From Vibrio methylphosphonaticus (GTDB taxonomy: Bacteria; Pseudomonadota; Gammaproteobacteria; Enterobacterales; Vibrionaceae): DNA of 64,000 nt. Where the stretch lies: the NCBI RefSeq assembly GCF_023634655.1, contig NZ_JAMKMS010000010.1, forward strand, positions 62,001 through 126,000. The letters are read 5' to 3'. The notes beneath the pieces were generated by a model that saw nothing but the letters and a program-made list of their open reading frames with translations, was not told the DNA's origin and ran no database searches. Below, one piece after another: positions 18,476 through 27,221 of the stretch (within the stretch, counting starts at the first letter, position 1; every line of letters begins with the position of its first letter). A program made the translations under genes and the position numbers.

Positions 18476-18673
18476 TTAGGTGACTTTGTAGTTTCCGGCT
18501 GAACTGCCGCCTGTGACTGGCACTTGGGCATTCTGCGTAATTTCATCCACCACTGCGTTAGCGATGGCTTCTGCCATCTTACCAGCCATAGCGAATTCAC
18601 CATCAAGAACAAAGCCCTGTGCTTTCAATTCGTTTTCTAATTTCTCTTTCAGTGATGCTTTTCTTAGTGCCAT
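18476..18673 (-). CDS. Small phage protein following the tail spike gene
   Basis: A 65-residue protein starting MALRKASLKEKL and ending NYKVT. ATG 18673 begins one base after the stop of the spike gene, which supports this start over 18688. Sequence is helical in the N-terminal half and Gly/Ser-rich at the end. Function unknown; the location suggests a baseplate or spike accessory role. The overlapping frame at 18397-18612 is a shadow. Confidence 0.7.
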   Translation of the reverse strand: MALRKASLKEKLENELKAQGFVLDGEFAMAGKMAEAIANAVVDEITQNAQVPVTGGSSAGNYKVT

Positions 18674-18674
18674 C

Positions 18675-19370
18675 TTACTTACCTGCAAATACGGTGGTTG
18701 ATACGTCTACATGCGGCTTACCCATAAACGGGCAAATGCTTGCTCCTGTGCAAACTCCTTTCCCGCCATTCATCTTTATCGAGTCTGCATTCTCAGTGAT
18801 GTTCTTAGCCGTGGTGGCCTTATTACCTTTGACGGTTTCCGTGTGATCGCCTTCGATTTCGGCTAAACGGTTTTCAAGCACCCTGATGCGTTGAGTAAGG
18901 CATTCCAACTTATCTTCTTTATCCGTCTTGCGCTCAAAGTTTCCGTCTTGGTCTACCAGCTGGTAAACGCCTTTACGCTGTTGGTATCGGCTTTCACCTT
19001 CTTTGATACTTGGTAACTTGAAGCCAAGCGGAAGAACGCAACGAATAAACGGCTTGTCTGGTTGGCCAAACATAAAACCCAACTCAACAATACTGCCAAT
19101 AGCCGGCGGCTCTAACCGACCTGCGTGATCACCAAGACCAGGCACCGGAAGTGGTACCGCCTGCAATGGTGGTTTATCTTCGTATTCCATGCCCTTTTCA
19201 TCAAGTAGCTGAACATCTACCGCATAGTGAGGATAAAAACGATCCGATAAATCCCCTTCTTCTGGAAGTTCTGGCAATGCGACGACCTTGCCCCACCTTG
19301 GCAAATGCCATTGGCCTGTAAGCTCTGGGAACAAGCGGAAGATAATACGCTTGATAACATTCACATCCAT
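18675..19370 (-). CDS. Baseplate spike protein (gpV-like)
   Basis: A 231-residue protein. The central region (about residues 40-130) has the features of the OB-fold baseplate assembly proteins of the P2 gpV/Mu gp45 group, including GSIVELGFMFGQPDKPFIRCVLP. Residues 155-190 form a coiled stalk, and the C-terminus has a short PAAR-like cap (CTGASICPFMGKPH). It forms the membrane-piercing spike. It overlaps the hub gene by 10 bp. Confidence 0.75.
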   Translation of the reverse strand: MDVNVIKRIIFRLFPELTGQWHLPRWGKVVALPELPEEGDLSDRFYPHYAVDVQLLDEKGMEYEDKPPLQAVPLPVPGLGDHAGRLEPPAIGSIVELGFMFGQPDKPFIRCVLPLGFKLPSIKEGESRYQQRKGVYQLVDQDGNFERKTDKEDKLECLTQRIRVLENRLAEIEGDHTETVKGNKATTAKNITENADSIKMNGGKGVCTGASICPFMGKPHVDVSTTVFAGK

Positions 19371-20050
19371 GTTAGCTTTGCCTCCGTTCCTTCAAACTCG
19401 ACGCCGACTAAGCGAAGGCCATTCACGACAACACCCGGCTTTAGTTTTGGAATAGCCGGTACCTTTACTGACTTGTTGGCCGTGTGCTTGGTCATGAGTT
19501 CATTGGGTATGGTGATAGGCTTATCTGCCCAGAATGAATCCTTCCAACTGCCTACGTAAATTTGCCCATTACCTTGTTGCTGCCAGAATAAGCCATCAAT
19601 GCTGAACGCTTGGGCTAACTCGTCTATAACTCGGTAGCCGTTACCATCGCTGTAAAAACAAGGAATAGCTGTTTTGCTGTAAGCTTTCTCTGGTACCACA
19701 AATTGAAGTCCCGTTTTGTTTGTGACTTCGCTAAGCAGCTGCATGAGTGTTGGGTGACGCATGATGATGTTAAGTGGCTTGTAGAGTATTGCGGCTAATT
19801 CACGGCAAAACACTTTCGACCATCCTTTTTCAGCGGGTTGAACTCGTTCAATGTAACCAAGGAATACTCGAGTAATGTCATCCCCCCAACCAAGGTCCAC
19901 GGCAATGATAGCGTTGGGTTGCGGGTTTGCTTGAATTGAGAGTTCACAACGTCCCGGTGTGTTTTCGCTAAACACAATGCGATGGCTTTTCACTTTGACC
20001 TTGGATTTACCAAGGTAAGCACGGCAAAGAAACTTGTTGTTTGTTGTCAT
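19361..20050 (-). CDS. Baseplate hub protein (gpD/Mu gp44-like)
   Basis: A 229-residue protein. Short beta-rich blocks, an internal LSEVTNKTGLQFVVPEKAY segment and a C-terminal substrate-like KPGVVVNGLRLVGVEF block recall gp27/gp44-type hub proteins that carry the spike. Position directly before the spike gene and the 10-bp overlap support this. Assignment is by context more than motif. Confidence 0.6.
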   Translation of the reverse strand: MTTNNKFLCRAYLGKSKVKVKSHRIVFSENTPGRCELSIQANPQPNAIIAVDLGWGDDITRVFLGYIERVQPAEKGWSKVFCRELAAILYKPLNIIMRHPTLMQLLSEVTNKTGLQFVVPEKAYSKTAIPCFYSDGNGYRVIDELAQAFSIDGLFWQQQGNGQIYVGSWKDSFWADKPITIPNELMTKHTANKSVKVPAIPKLKPGVVVNGLRLVGVEFEGTEAKLTWM

Positions 20051-20070
20051 TATTCACCGCCTTTTCACGG

Positions 20071-20607
20071 TTAGGCCAAAGCATTATCCACCGCTTTGAG
20101 TACTTTCATTACGCCCGTTAATTCAATGTATGTATCTGGCGGCACATCGTCACTTTGTCCGGTTTCAACCGGAGTATTCACACCTTGCACTTTTTGCTGT
20201 GCCGCAGGTTTATCCGGTTGGCGTTGCTCTACTCGTTCTGGTACCGATAGATGCTCTACCAGTTCAAATGACACGCTCCATTGCCTGTGAGAATCTTGCT
20301 CATCAGCACGAACGGCGCCTTGGAATTTCACCTGGCGAATTTTCAAAGCTTCTGCCGTTTTGTTACTGATTCGGTAAATATGACGAGAGCCACTTTCTAA
20401 CGCTTCGGCCATGCTAAACAGATTGGTAAGGAGCTGATTCTTACTGAACGGGATCACCCCTTTTACGGTTAAGATTTTACCCTTAGTACCCGTTTCCGCT
20501 TGGTCAGTAGCCGAAGTTTGGCCGGACATGTCTTGTCCGGCAAGTTGTTGGCGCACGCTAATGCGTAGGTTTTTTAGTGGGAGTTGGGAGCCGTCGAGAG
20601 TTAGCAT
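20071..20607 (-). CDS. Baseplate complex protein (LysM-type or gpU-like tail protein)
   Basis: A 178-residue protein with SQLPLKNLRISVRQQLAGQDMSGQTSAT near the N-terminus, a motif shared by baseplate proteins of HP1-type phages, and a Pro/Gln-rich linker after residue 130. Its stop overlaps the next upstream gene junction at 20607. Structural role is inferred from position between fibre and hub genes. Confidence 0.6.
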   Translation of the reverse strand: MLTLDGSQLPLKNLRISVRQQLAGQDMSGQTSATDQAETGTKGKILTVKGVIPFSKNQLLTNLFSMAEALESGSRHIYRISNKTAEALKIRQVKFQGAVRADEQDSHRQWSVSFELVEHLSVPERVEQRQPDKPAAQQKVQGVNTPVETGQSDDVPPDTYIELTGVMKVLKAVDNALA

Positions 20608-20912
20608 TAGGCTTGTACCACTAATTGAGGTAACGGAATTCGCTCTTTAATCTCTACAACTTTATCCAACCATTTTTGCTTATATTGGTCAGCATCTGGA
20701 TTGCCCGTTTCCTCTTCATATTTCCATTCATTACGAAGTGGGTCTGATTCTGCGGCATAAGCTTTTTTACGTAGGCTTACAGCTTCATCATATTGCGCTT
20801 GATGAATAATGTTATCTTTATCACGACTATCAATTTCAAGTTCAGACCAAGCCTCACTCTCAGTGTCGTAATTCACATAACGTTTGCCTTGGTGTTCAAA
20901 ATTTATTATCAC
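20607..20912 (-). CDS. Putative tail-fibre assembly or accessory protein
   Basis: A 101-residue acidic protein. RKKAYAAESDPLRNEWKYEEETGNPDADQYKQKW recalls phage tail assembly chaperones (Phage_TAC type) that follow fibre genes. It lies 4 bp after the fibre gene, in the place where gpG-type fibre chaperones occur. Function is inferred. Confidence 0.55.
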   Translation of the reverse strand: MIINFEHQGKRYVNYDTESEAWSELEIDSRDKDNIIHQAQYDEAVSLRKKAYAAESDPLRNEWKYEEETGNPDADQYKQKWLDKVVEIKERIPLPQLVVQA

Positions 20913-20916
20913 AATA

Positions 20917-21735
20917 TTACCCCGCTAACATATATACTGGCTTAGTTCCGAACTTTGTTTCTTCAATATTGGGGGAGAAAGTATCTACGTTAGATCCCAT
21001 TGAAATGTTACGGATTAATGCGATTACCGCCATGTCATAATTCTGTCTATCACACAAATAATACGGATTAGCCGCATCTGAAACACTCGATGAACCAAGC
21101 CCACCAATCTGAAATGTTCCCATATTCCCACCAAAACCACTTGCATGGCGAACCATGCTCAGAGAAGCTGCGTTTGCTCCAGGGTTGATATCTAAAGCAT
21201 ATAAAGACACATCGGCGTTATGGTAGTAGATGAAATTGTAAACATTTTGATTTAAATTAATTCCATTTCCAGTCCGGAATAAACATGCATACAAGTATAT
21301 TGATGCCGTAGCATTAATGGTCGATAGGTATAACGCGTATCTAATGTTTTTATTGTTGATGATTATATCGCTATCAATATCAATCGTTTGGCCATTATTA
21401 CCGACAATTTCAATTGATGAACCTATAGGACAAGAATCAATTAATGCCTTTAATGTTTTAAATGGTTTAGCATTGCTGCCATCAGCGGTGCTGTCATCTC
21501 CATTAATTGAATCAAGATATAGTTTTTGATACATCTGATCTTCAACAGCGCTCGGAATAGCTGCATTCACATCTGTAATAGCCTGTTCTGTTCGCTGAAC
21601 AGCCTGTGCAACTTCATTTCGAATGTCACCAATTAGACCTGAAACATCATCCGCCAACTCTCGGCTTTCTTGCGTTTGGGCCATCGACTGGTCTACCGCT
21701 TGCTGCAATAGCTGTTCAATAGATTGATTAACCAT
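20917..21735 (-). CDS. Tail fibre, distal part
   Basis: A 272-residue protein from ATG 21735 (MVNQSIEQLL). Residues 1-65 are a coiled coil (QAVDQSMAQTQESRELADDV...), followed by a repetitive Asn/Ile/Tyr-rich beta region that looks like a beta-helix, and a Gly/Ser-rich C-terminus. It probably carries receptor-binding specificity. AT content is higher than in neighbouring tail genes, consistent with fibre exchange between phages. It overlaps the preceding gene by 8 bp. Confidence 0.7.
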   Translation of the reverse strand: MVNQSIEQLLQQAVDQSMAQTQESRELADDVSGLIGDIRNEVAQAVQRTEQAITDVNAAIPSAVEDQMYQKLYLDSINGDDSTADGSNAKPFKTLKALIDSCPIGSSIEIVGNNGQTIDIDSDIIINNKNIRYALYLSTINATASIYLYACLFRTGNGINLNQNVYNFIYYHNADVSLYALDINPGANAASLSMVRHASGFGGNMGTFQIGGLGSSSVSDAANPYYLCDRQNYDMAVIALIRNISMGSNVDTFSPNIEETKFGTKPVYMLAG

Positions 21736-22321
21736 TTTGTTTCTCCAATGCATTCAATCGTTCAGTGATTTGAATGTTCTTGTGATAAAGCTCGATAATG
21801 TGTTTTTGAGAAGCAAAGTGATTTGCTGCTAAAGACACCACCATCGTGTCAAAGTAATTAATTTTGTCTGAATAATTGAATTGCCATGTTTCGGCTGGCA
21901 CGGTGATGTTTGTAATTGCCTGCGCACCAGAGAACTTGAGCAAAAAGTTGCGCGTTAAGTTATTCCCTTCTTCCCCAGTCAATTCATTCTTTTTGCGTTT
22001 AGACTGCACCACCATGTGGTTGGCCGAGACCAACACACCTTCTTCACTGACTAGCCCGAGCCAATTGAAATCAAAGTTACCAACCGTGTTATCCAAAATG
22101 AGTGAATAAACCACTTCATTCGAATTCACATAGGCGCTTCTCGTTGGAGGCATTCTCAGTCGAATTTGATTGCTCGGTGGCAATGACTGGTTTCTTTCTG
22201 GCGGCAATGAAGGATCAACACCTGGCACGTAGGCCAACACAAACTCTGCAATTTCTAGTGGCTCCTCTGCTTGCTGCTTTTGTGCAACAAGCCGTTCACC
22301 CGCGATAGTAATGACTGCCAT
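21728..22321 (-). CDS. Tail-collar/fibre N-terminal protein (DUF3751-like)
   Basis: A 197-residue protein whose first 150 residues resemble the phage tail-collar fibre domain that joins P2-type fibres to the baseplate: AGERLVAQKQ, SLPPERNQSLPPSNQI and FDFNWLGLVSEEGVLVS. The C-terminal 45 residues form a helix (HFASQKHIIELYHKNIQITERLNALEKQ), probably a trimerisation coil. In P2 gpH both parts are one chain; here the fibre is split into two genes. Confidence 0.75.
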   Translation of the reverse strand: MAVITIAGERLVAQKQQAEEPLEIAEFVLAYVPGVDPSLPPERNQSLPPSNQIRLRMPPTRSAYVNSNEVVYSLILDNTVGNFDFNWLGLVSEEGVLVSANHMVVQSKRKKNELTGEEGNNLTRNFLLKFSGAQAITNITVPAETWQFNYSDKINYFDTMVVSLAANHFASQKHIIELYHKNIQITERLNALEKQNG

Positions 22322-22325
22322 ATTC

Positions 22326-22859
22326 TTATCCTATTGAGGCGGAGTAGGTTTCATGGGTATGGCTGAATTCAGCAACCGAAACGTGAAAATTAGCGGTAGA
22401 GGTCACATCAAAACTGTATCGACGGCACGTTCGTCCGTACTGCCTTACAATGGCATCCATCAAACCCGGTACATCGTTAATATCACCGTCTTTCACTTTG
22501 ACGCTCACAATATCCCAAGGGTAATAGTTCAGCCGCTCGTCGATTTCGATATGGGGATAGCCCAACTTATCGAACATATCTTCCCAACCCACTTCCGAGC
22601 CGCCGCCTGCCGCAAACGAGTAAGCAAAGTTCACTCGAATTCGGTATATCTGCTCGGGCTCTTTGGGTAAGCGTTCAATGTCACGCTGCCAAGCAATCAA
22701 ATCGACAAACTCAATGGGCGCGACCATAGGATCGAGCTGCTGAAGCGGCCATTCCAAAATGGCTTTAATTCGGCTCCAATACCCCAACAGAGCATTGCCT
22801 AATTTGTAGAGTTCGCCTTTACCCATCCAGTGCTTGAGCGTTAAGTTAGGCAGATTCAA
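22326..22859 (-). CDS. Tail protein I (gpI-like baseplate protein)
   Basis: A 177-residue protein with DPMVAPIEFVDLIAWQRDIERLPKEPE, matching the P2 gpI family (DxxxxPxxLLpxLAwe pattern). It sits in the conserved J-I-fibre order and overlaps gpJ by 14 bp. Confidence 0.85.
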   Translation of the reverse strand: MNLPNLTLKHWMGKGELYKLGNALLGYWSRIKAILEWPLQQLDPMVAPIEFVDLIAWQRDIERLPKEPEQIYRIRVNFAYSFAAGGGSEVGWEDMFDKLGYPHIEIDERLNYYPWDIVSVKVKDGDINDVPGLMDAIVRQYGRTCRRYSFDVTSTANFHVSVAEFSHTHETYSASIG

Positions 22860-24033
22860 TGTTCACCTCCAAACGGCTCATTCGTGGAACTTCCATTCCA
22901 TTGGCAATATCAGCATTCTCAAACTCTATCGACTCTACTTCAGGGAACTGGCCGTGAAGTTCTTGCGCTAATTTAGAAAAGCTAAAGCGCGATGATGGTT
23001 TCGTTTTCGTCGCCTTGTAGTCGGTGTTCTGCCTAAATGCTGAACCAATAAATAAGCCAATATTTGTTTCTAGTTCTTGCCTTTCTGAACCTGTTAGCAC
23101 TCGACCTACCCACGCTCTGCATGTCACATCAATGAGGTTACCTGGCATCGCATACACAAGAAGATCATCGCCGTGGCCATGGTTGCCATCACGATTGATA
23201 TGATTATTTAAGTCACTGAGCATTTGAGAAGATGGCTCACCGGAATCCAACAAAATGAATGCGTTAGCTGAACCCGAACCGCGCGGTGCGTTATGTTCGA
23301 AGTAGACGTTTTCGCTATTAATACCCGCGCGGAGCATAAGCAAAGAACGGTACGCCGCATCGATATGCCATTTTGCTACGCCACTGAACTGGTTGCGAAT
23401 GCGTACTCGAAGTTGATCATCACTCTCTTTGTCCGCCCCTGCTTCTATAAGCCAATCCGCTGAGTTAACGCCTTCTCCAATACCTGGCACTGCCGTGGCG
23501 AAAATATGGTAGTAACCTTCACCAAGATTAAACGCAGCGCCTTCATGTTCAGCTTCTACTTCGCCCACTACAGACTGCGCATTTTCAGGCAAGGTGGTAT
23601 CTTCTTTTAAAATCACGCGATAAACCGTGCCGTTAATAGGGTCAGTCTGAATAAAGGTGCCTTTTGGAACCACAATGACCGGCCCCTTTGATGCAGCCCG
23701 ATAGAACACCACTTGCCCCACCGCTTTCGTGGCAGGCTTTCGTAGTACATTGAATTGCCATGCCCATAAATCCAACCACTTGTCTTTTGCTGTTGCGACA
23801 AACATATTTGGCAGTATGTAACCCACCAAAAAGGTATTGATAAGCCAGACCGTCGGACTGATCACCATGGTTTCGATTAAGCGCCAGAACGGTGAGTACT
23901 TTGAATCGTTCGCAACGATACTGCCTTGTTTTTCAGCTTCTTCTTTCAGCACCGCTTTCCACTGTGCTTCTTCAAGCGGCAAACCCGCTTTTTGGGCCAG
24001 CTCGGTAAAATCTGGTTTAGGGATATCAGTCAA
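22846..24033 (-). CDS. Baseplate protein J
   Basis: A 395-residue baseplate wedge protein of the P2 gpJ/Mu gp47 family. The core has GTFIQTDPINGTVYRV, EAEHEGAAFNLGEG, GADKESDDQLRVRI and VYFEHNAPRGSGSANAFILL blocks. It overlaps genes on both sides (14 bp with I, 8 bp with the wedge gene), typical of the baseplate operon. Confidence 0.9.
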   Translation of the reverse strand: MTDIPKPDFTELAQKAGLPLEEAQWKAVLKEEAEKQGSIVANDSKYSPFWRLIETMVISPTVWLINTFLVGYILPNMFVATAKDKWLDLWAWQFNVLRKPATKAVGQVVFYRAASKGPVIVVPKGTFIQTDPINGTVYRVILKEDTTLPENAQSVVGEVEAEHEGAAFNLGEGYYHIFATAVPGIGEGVNSADWLIEAGADKESDDQLRVRIRNQFSGVAKWHIDAAYRSLLMLRAGINSENVYFEHNAPRGSGSANAFILLDSGEPSSQMLSDLNNHINRDGNHGHGDDLLVYAMPGNLIDVTCRAWVGRVLTGSERQELETNIGLFIGSAFRQNTDYKATKTKPSSRFSFSKLAQELHGQFPEVESIEFENADIANGMEVPRMSRLEVNIESA

Positions 24034-24358
24034 GGTTCACCTCTGCGCTTACGCCGCCAAACTCTAAGGTTTCTGCAAAAATATAAATTCGTCCGTCATC
24101 GACTTCTTCAATACGAACGGTTCCAGGCACCAATCGCACATCTTCTTCAACCAACAGCTCTAGCTGGGTTCGTGCATCTGCTTTTTTCGAAGGACTGCGC
24201 TCAGCAATCAGATACACCGCTAAATTGCTTTCAATGATGGCGTGTTTAATGTCTTGGGCGATCACGGCTCGGTCTTGAATCAATACCGGGTTACGGCCTG
24301 CATCAAGCACCACATCACCACTTTCAATTAGGATGTCTTGATAGAGATAGTTCGCCAT
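24026..24358 (-). CDS. Baseplate wedge protein (DUF2590/gpW-like)
   Basis: A 110-residue protein. Phage baseplate wedge subunits of the gp25/W type have this size and the location between tape measure and J. AVIAQDIKHAIIESNLAVYLIAERS and LLVEEDVRLVPGTVRIEEVDDGRIYIFAETL are visible. Its start overlaps the tape-measure stop by one base. Confidence 0.75.
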   Translation of the reverse strand: MANYLYQDILIESGDVVLDAGRNPVLIQDRAVIAQDIKHAIIESNLAVYLIAERSPSKKADARTQLELLVEEDVRLVPGTVRIEEVDDGRIYIFAETLEFGGVSAEVNLD

Positions 24359-26460
24359 TAGCCTGCCGCCATTTCTAGTTCACTCGCCATGTCTTGTGGG
24401 TCACTCATGTAAGTTGGATAAATCGCCACACCACCGTAATTGGTGGAACTGGTTTGATAGCTGGCGATGCTCTTGGCCGCGCCACCTGGCGGAATTTGTG
24501 CATGAGGGGTCGCGCTTTGCACTGACTTCGATTTCACTTGAATCGATTCATCCTCTCCACCGAAATCTGGAACCCAATCCACTAATCCTTTTAAGCTTTC
24601 CCAAATACCCGCTAATTTGTCGGTGAACCAACTAAACACGCTGCCGAAAATGTTGCGCATGTATTCGGCCATTTGCCCAATGAAGGCAAAGCCACTGGTA
24701 TCTGTGAAGCCACTCATCACCCATTGCCAACCTGCCGATAGGAAATTGAATAAGGTTCGAAATGGCAGTGTCACCAGTCCTACTGCGCCGGATAATGAAG
24801 CAAACCACCATGTATCGGCCATTGCGGCTGTAAACATTTTCCAACCAAACACTAGGCTTTCAAATCCGTTCTTCAAACGAGCCACCATTTGCCCAATGAA
24901 GGCAAAACCACTGGTATCTGTGAATCCACTCATCACCCATTGCCAACCTGCCGATACGAAATTGAATAATGTTCGAAATGGCAGGGTGATTAAATTGATG
25001 GCACCTTCTAATATCTGGAACCAAGTTGTGTCACCAAACGAGGCTTTAAGATCATCCCAGTAATAAATCAGGGCACCCACGGCAGCGATTGCCGCAATGA
25101 CGGCGCCAACAATTAAGATGATAGGGTTCGCAGCTATCGCAATGTTTGCTGCAAGCATGACCGCTCGTAGTCCTGCCATGCCTTTTGTCAGTAGAAAACT
25201 TACTCCCGTAAACAACTTCATCGTTAACATGTAAGTGGCCATTGCCTGTTTGCCTACGCCCATCATTAACGTAAATGCACCACCCGCTGCAGCCGCGGTT
25301 AAAATCCCTATCGCAGCAAAACCAATGTATTTGGTGAGGTTCGGGAACATCTCGGTCCATTCGATGATTTCCATACCACCATCAGCCAAGCTTGAAATCA
25401 CCGGTAGCAGTGCCGGAAGTAACGCTGCACCAAACGCGGTGCGAACCGCAAATACCCCTTGCTCTAATCGTTCCCATTGGTCGGTCATGCTGTGCGCCAT
25501 ATTGACGGCAGTATCTAAATTCGCGGCATTGTTTAGACTGGATACATTGGACTTTAGATCGTTCGTTTTGCCGATTAAGTCCGTGATAACCAATAGCGCC
25601 TGGTCACTACCAAATGCCTTTTTCAGCTTGGCCATCTCCATCGAGTCCAGTTCACCGAACTCACTGCGAAGCTTGTTCATGATGTCGAACATGGGCAGCA
25701 TCTTTCCGTTACTGTCAGTAAAGGAAATGCCCAGGTCATCTTGAGCTTTCACTACGCCACTCAAAAACGCTTTGTATCGAGTCCCCGCTTCACTGCCTGA
25801 CATCGAGCCCTGCAACATACCGAGGATGGCCATTTGTTCTTCCATGGCGACGCCGTGAGTTTTACCCAAAGCGCCTACCCCTTTGAACGCATCAGACATG
25901 CCTTGCCCGTTGGTTTTAAATAGCTCCACTGACTTAGCAGTTTGCCCTGCGACACGTTCTGCCCAGTTATCTTTACCAATATCATCCGCTTGGTCTTTGA
26001 ATACCGAGTACATGGTGCCCATGTAGTTAGTAATCGTGGCGGTGTCGGCTTTGGTCGCGGCGGCCAAAATAGCAGAGCTTCTTGTCACACCCGCTAGTTC
26101 ATCACCGGTCATATCGCCCATCGCCGATTTAATATCGTAAGACGCGGCCACAAAATTCGTCGCGGACTTACCGTATTCAACCGAAAACTTCATAGCGGTA
26201 GACGTAAGGGTTTTCAATTGATCATCAGCCACACCCAGAGACTTTACTTCGCCTAGCGCTCTATCCATTTCAATCGCTGGCATCAACGCTTTTTGCAATG
26301 CGAAACCTGCACCCACCATGCCAGCCGCACCTGCCATCATGGTGTGAGTACCTTGACGATAGGTATTGGTGACATCATTCAGATGACGTTGAATATTGCC
26401 CAGAGGTTTTGAAATCTGGTCAATCAATCCAACTTGAAATCTGAGTGCTTCTGGTAACAT
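24358..26460 (-). CDS. Tail tape measure protein
   Basis: A 700-residue TP901-family tape measure protein. The N-terminal 330 residues hold the conserved region (DRALGEVKSLG, ATKADTATITNYMGTMYSVFKD, GQGMSDAFKGVGALGKTHG, GSEAGTRYKAFLSG). Residues about 375-470 are hydrophobic. A 72-residue unit ending TLPFRTLFNF...SGFTDTSGFAFIGQM is duplicated in the C-terminal half. It sets tail length and is ejected with DNA. Confidence 0.93.
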   Translation of the reverse strand: MLPEALRFQVGLIDQISKPLGNIQRHLNDVTNTYRQGTHTMMAGAAGMVGAGFALQKALMPAIEMDRALGEVKSLGVADDQLKTLTSTAMKFSVEYGKSATNFVAASYDIKSAMGDMTGDELAGVTRSSAILAAATKADTATITNYMGTMYSVFKDQADDIGKDNWAERVAGQTAKSVELFKTNGQGMSDAFKGVGALGKTHGVAMEEQMAILGMLQGSMSGSEAGTRYKAFLSGVVKAQDDLGISFTDSNGKMLPMFDIMNKLRSEFGELDSMEMAKLKKAFGSDQALLVITDLIGKTNDLKSNVSSLNNAANLDTAVNMAHSMTDQWERLEQGVFAVRTAFGAALLPALLPVISSLADGGMEIIEWTEMFPNLTKYIGFAAIGILTAAAAGGAFTLMMGVGKQAMATYMLTMKLFTGVSFLLTKGMAGLRAVMLAANIAIAANPIILIVGAVIAAIAAVGALIYYWDDLKASFGDTTWFQILEGAINLITLPFRTLFNFVSAGWQWVMSGFTDTSGFAFIGQMVARLKNGFESLVFGWKMFTAAMADTWWFASLSGAVGLVTLPFRTLFNFLSAGWQWVMSGFTDTSGFAFIGQMAEYMRNIFGSVFSWFTDKLAGIWESLKGLVDWVPDFGGEDESIQVKSKSVQSATPHAQIPPGGAAKSIASYQTSSTNYGGVAIYPTYMSDPQDMASELEMAAG
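24670..24984. repeat. In-frame direct repeat inside the tape measure gene
   Basis: Segments 24670-24768 and 24886-24984 (99 bp each) are nearly identical, with only a handful of mismatches. Offset is 216 bp, exactly 72 codons, so unequal recombination would keep the frame. Confidence 0.9.
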
Positions 26461-26485
26461 TACTAGTTCCTGTTAACAAATAGGC

Positions 26486-26934
26486 TTATGCGCCAAACCC
26501 TTTCGCTACACCGCTAGCGGTGACAGCTTGCATGTTTTCCCAATGGTTCTTCTCTAACCAAATCGCGTAAGCAAGGTTCTGCTCAGTATCCGGCTCATTG
26601 GGTAGCCACTTTCGCCGCCACGCATACATCTTTTGCCTGTCGCTGCTTTCCACAGCAGCGACAAGCGCATCTATTTTTTTACTGAGATAGCGAGCTTAGG
26701 CGCGTACTCTTTAAGAACGGCGCCATAAATCTGTGTCGCCGCCCCTGCGTTGTTACTGGTAATTTCGCGCAACGCATCTTTGGAGTCTTCGCTAACACAG
26801 CTCATTAAGAAGTTGTGCGCCGCGCTACTCGCATCACCTTGTAGAATGGTGTTTTGTGCTTCGTCGTACTCGGCAGGGGTTGGGATAAATTCAATATCGG
26901 TATTACCGACAGTTAGTACAATTGACTTGCTCAT
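26486..26934 (-). CDS. Transframe tail assembly chaperone (product of -1 frameshift)
   Basis: If ribosomes slip -1 at the A heptamer (26680-26674), the chaperone frame continues past its stop as IDALVAAVESSDRQKMYAWRRK... through 62 codons to TAA at 26486, giving about 149 residues. The extension is open, protein-like (WLPNEPDTEQ, IWLEKNHWENMQ) and fills the gap before the tape measure gene. This matches P2 E/E' and lambda G/GT architecture. Confidence 0.8.
26671..26934 (-). CDS. Tail assembly chaperone (unshifted product)
   Basis: An 87-residue protein starting MSKSIVLTVGNTDIEF and ending ISVKK. ATG 26934 is chosen because it overlaps the stop of the Rz1-like gene as ATGA; a longer frame to 26967 is unlikely. 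It ends exactly at the slippery A7 run. It coats the tape measure protein during tail assembly. Confidence 0.85.
   Translation of the reverse strand: MSKSIVLTVGNTDIEFIPTPAEYDEAQNTILQGDASSAAHNFLMSCVSEDSKDALREITSNNAGAATQIYGAVLKEYAPKLAISVKK
26674..26680 (-). promoter_or_regulatory. -1 ribosomal frameshift site (A AAA AAA)
   Basis: Reading GTA AAA AAA TAG, the heptamer A-AAA-AAA fits X-XXY-YYZ and is followed at once by a stop codon. After slippage the next codon is ATA in the extension frame. The CTGCTGTGG-type region a few bases downstream (GTCGCTGCTGTGGAAAGCAGCGAC) can form a stem that may stimulate slippage. Confidence 0.8.
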
Positions 26935-27221
26935 TGTTGTGTCTCCTGTTCGTGCATCGCACGCCATTTAAAATATTCATCGGGTTGTTTTGCACACTCT
27001 CCGAGTGCGGCTTTTAAATTGGGTATGTCATCGGTCACCACCTCTGGCCAAGTACCGATCACGGTGGGTTTATAGCAAGGCTCGATCAAACCAGCAGGTG
27101 GCAGCTTCACGATCACTTCGGTTGCTGTCGTCTTAGTAGTGCTCGCGCAAGCGGTCAGTAACAGCGTTAGGAATAACGCATTCAATGCCTTCCATCTGTT
27201 GTTTGAGCTGCTGTACTTCAT
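26931..27221 (-). CDS. Rz1-like outer-membrane spanin lipoprotein
   Basis: A 96-residue lipoprotein: hydrophobic signal and lipobox LLLTAC near residue 24, then KLPPAGLIEPCYKP, the pattern of Rz1-type o-spanins. It begins inside the Rz-like gene in another frame (89-bp overlap). Together with the i-spanin it fuses inner and outer membranes at lysis. Confidence 0.85.
   Translation of the reverse strand: MKYSSSNNRWKALNALFLTLLLTACASTTKTTATEVIVKLPPAGLIEPCYKPTVIGTWPEVVTDDIPNLKAALGECAKQPDEYFKWRAMHEQETQQ

Noticed and set aside
18397..18612. 71-codon minus-strand ORF at the end of the tail operon
   Set aside because: It overlaps the better-supported 65-residue gene in another frame and spans the operon terminator.
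24617..25063. 148-codon plus-strand ORF opposite the tape measure gene
   Set aside because: Antisense shadow whose internal repeat only mirrors the tape measure duplication.
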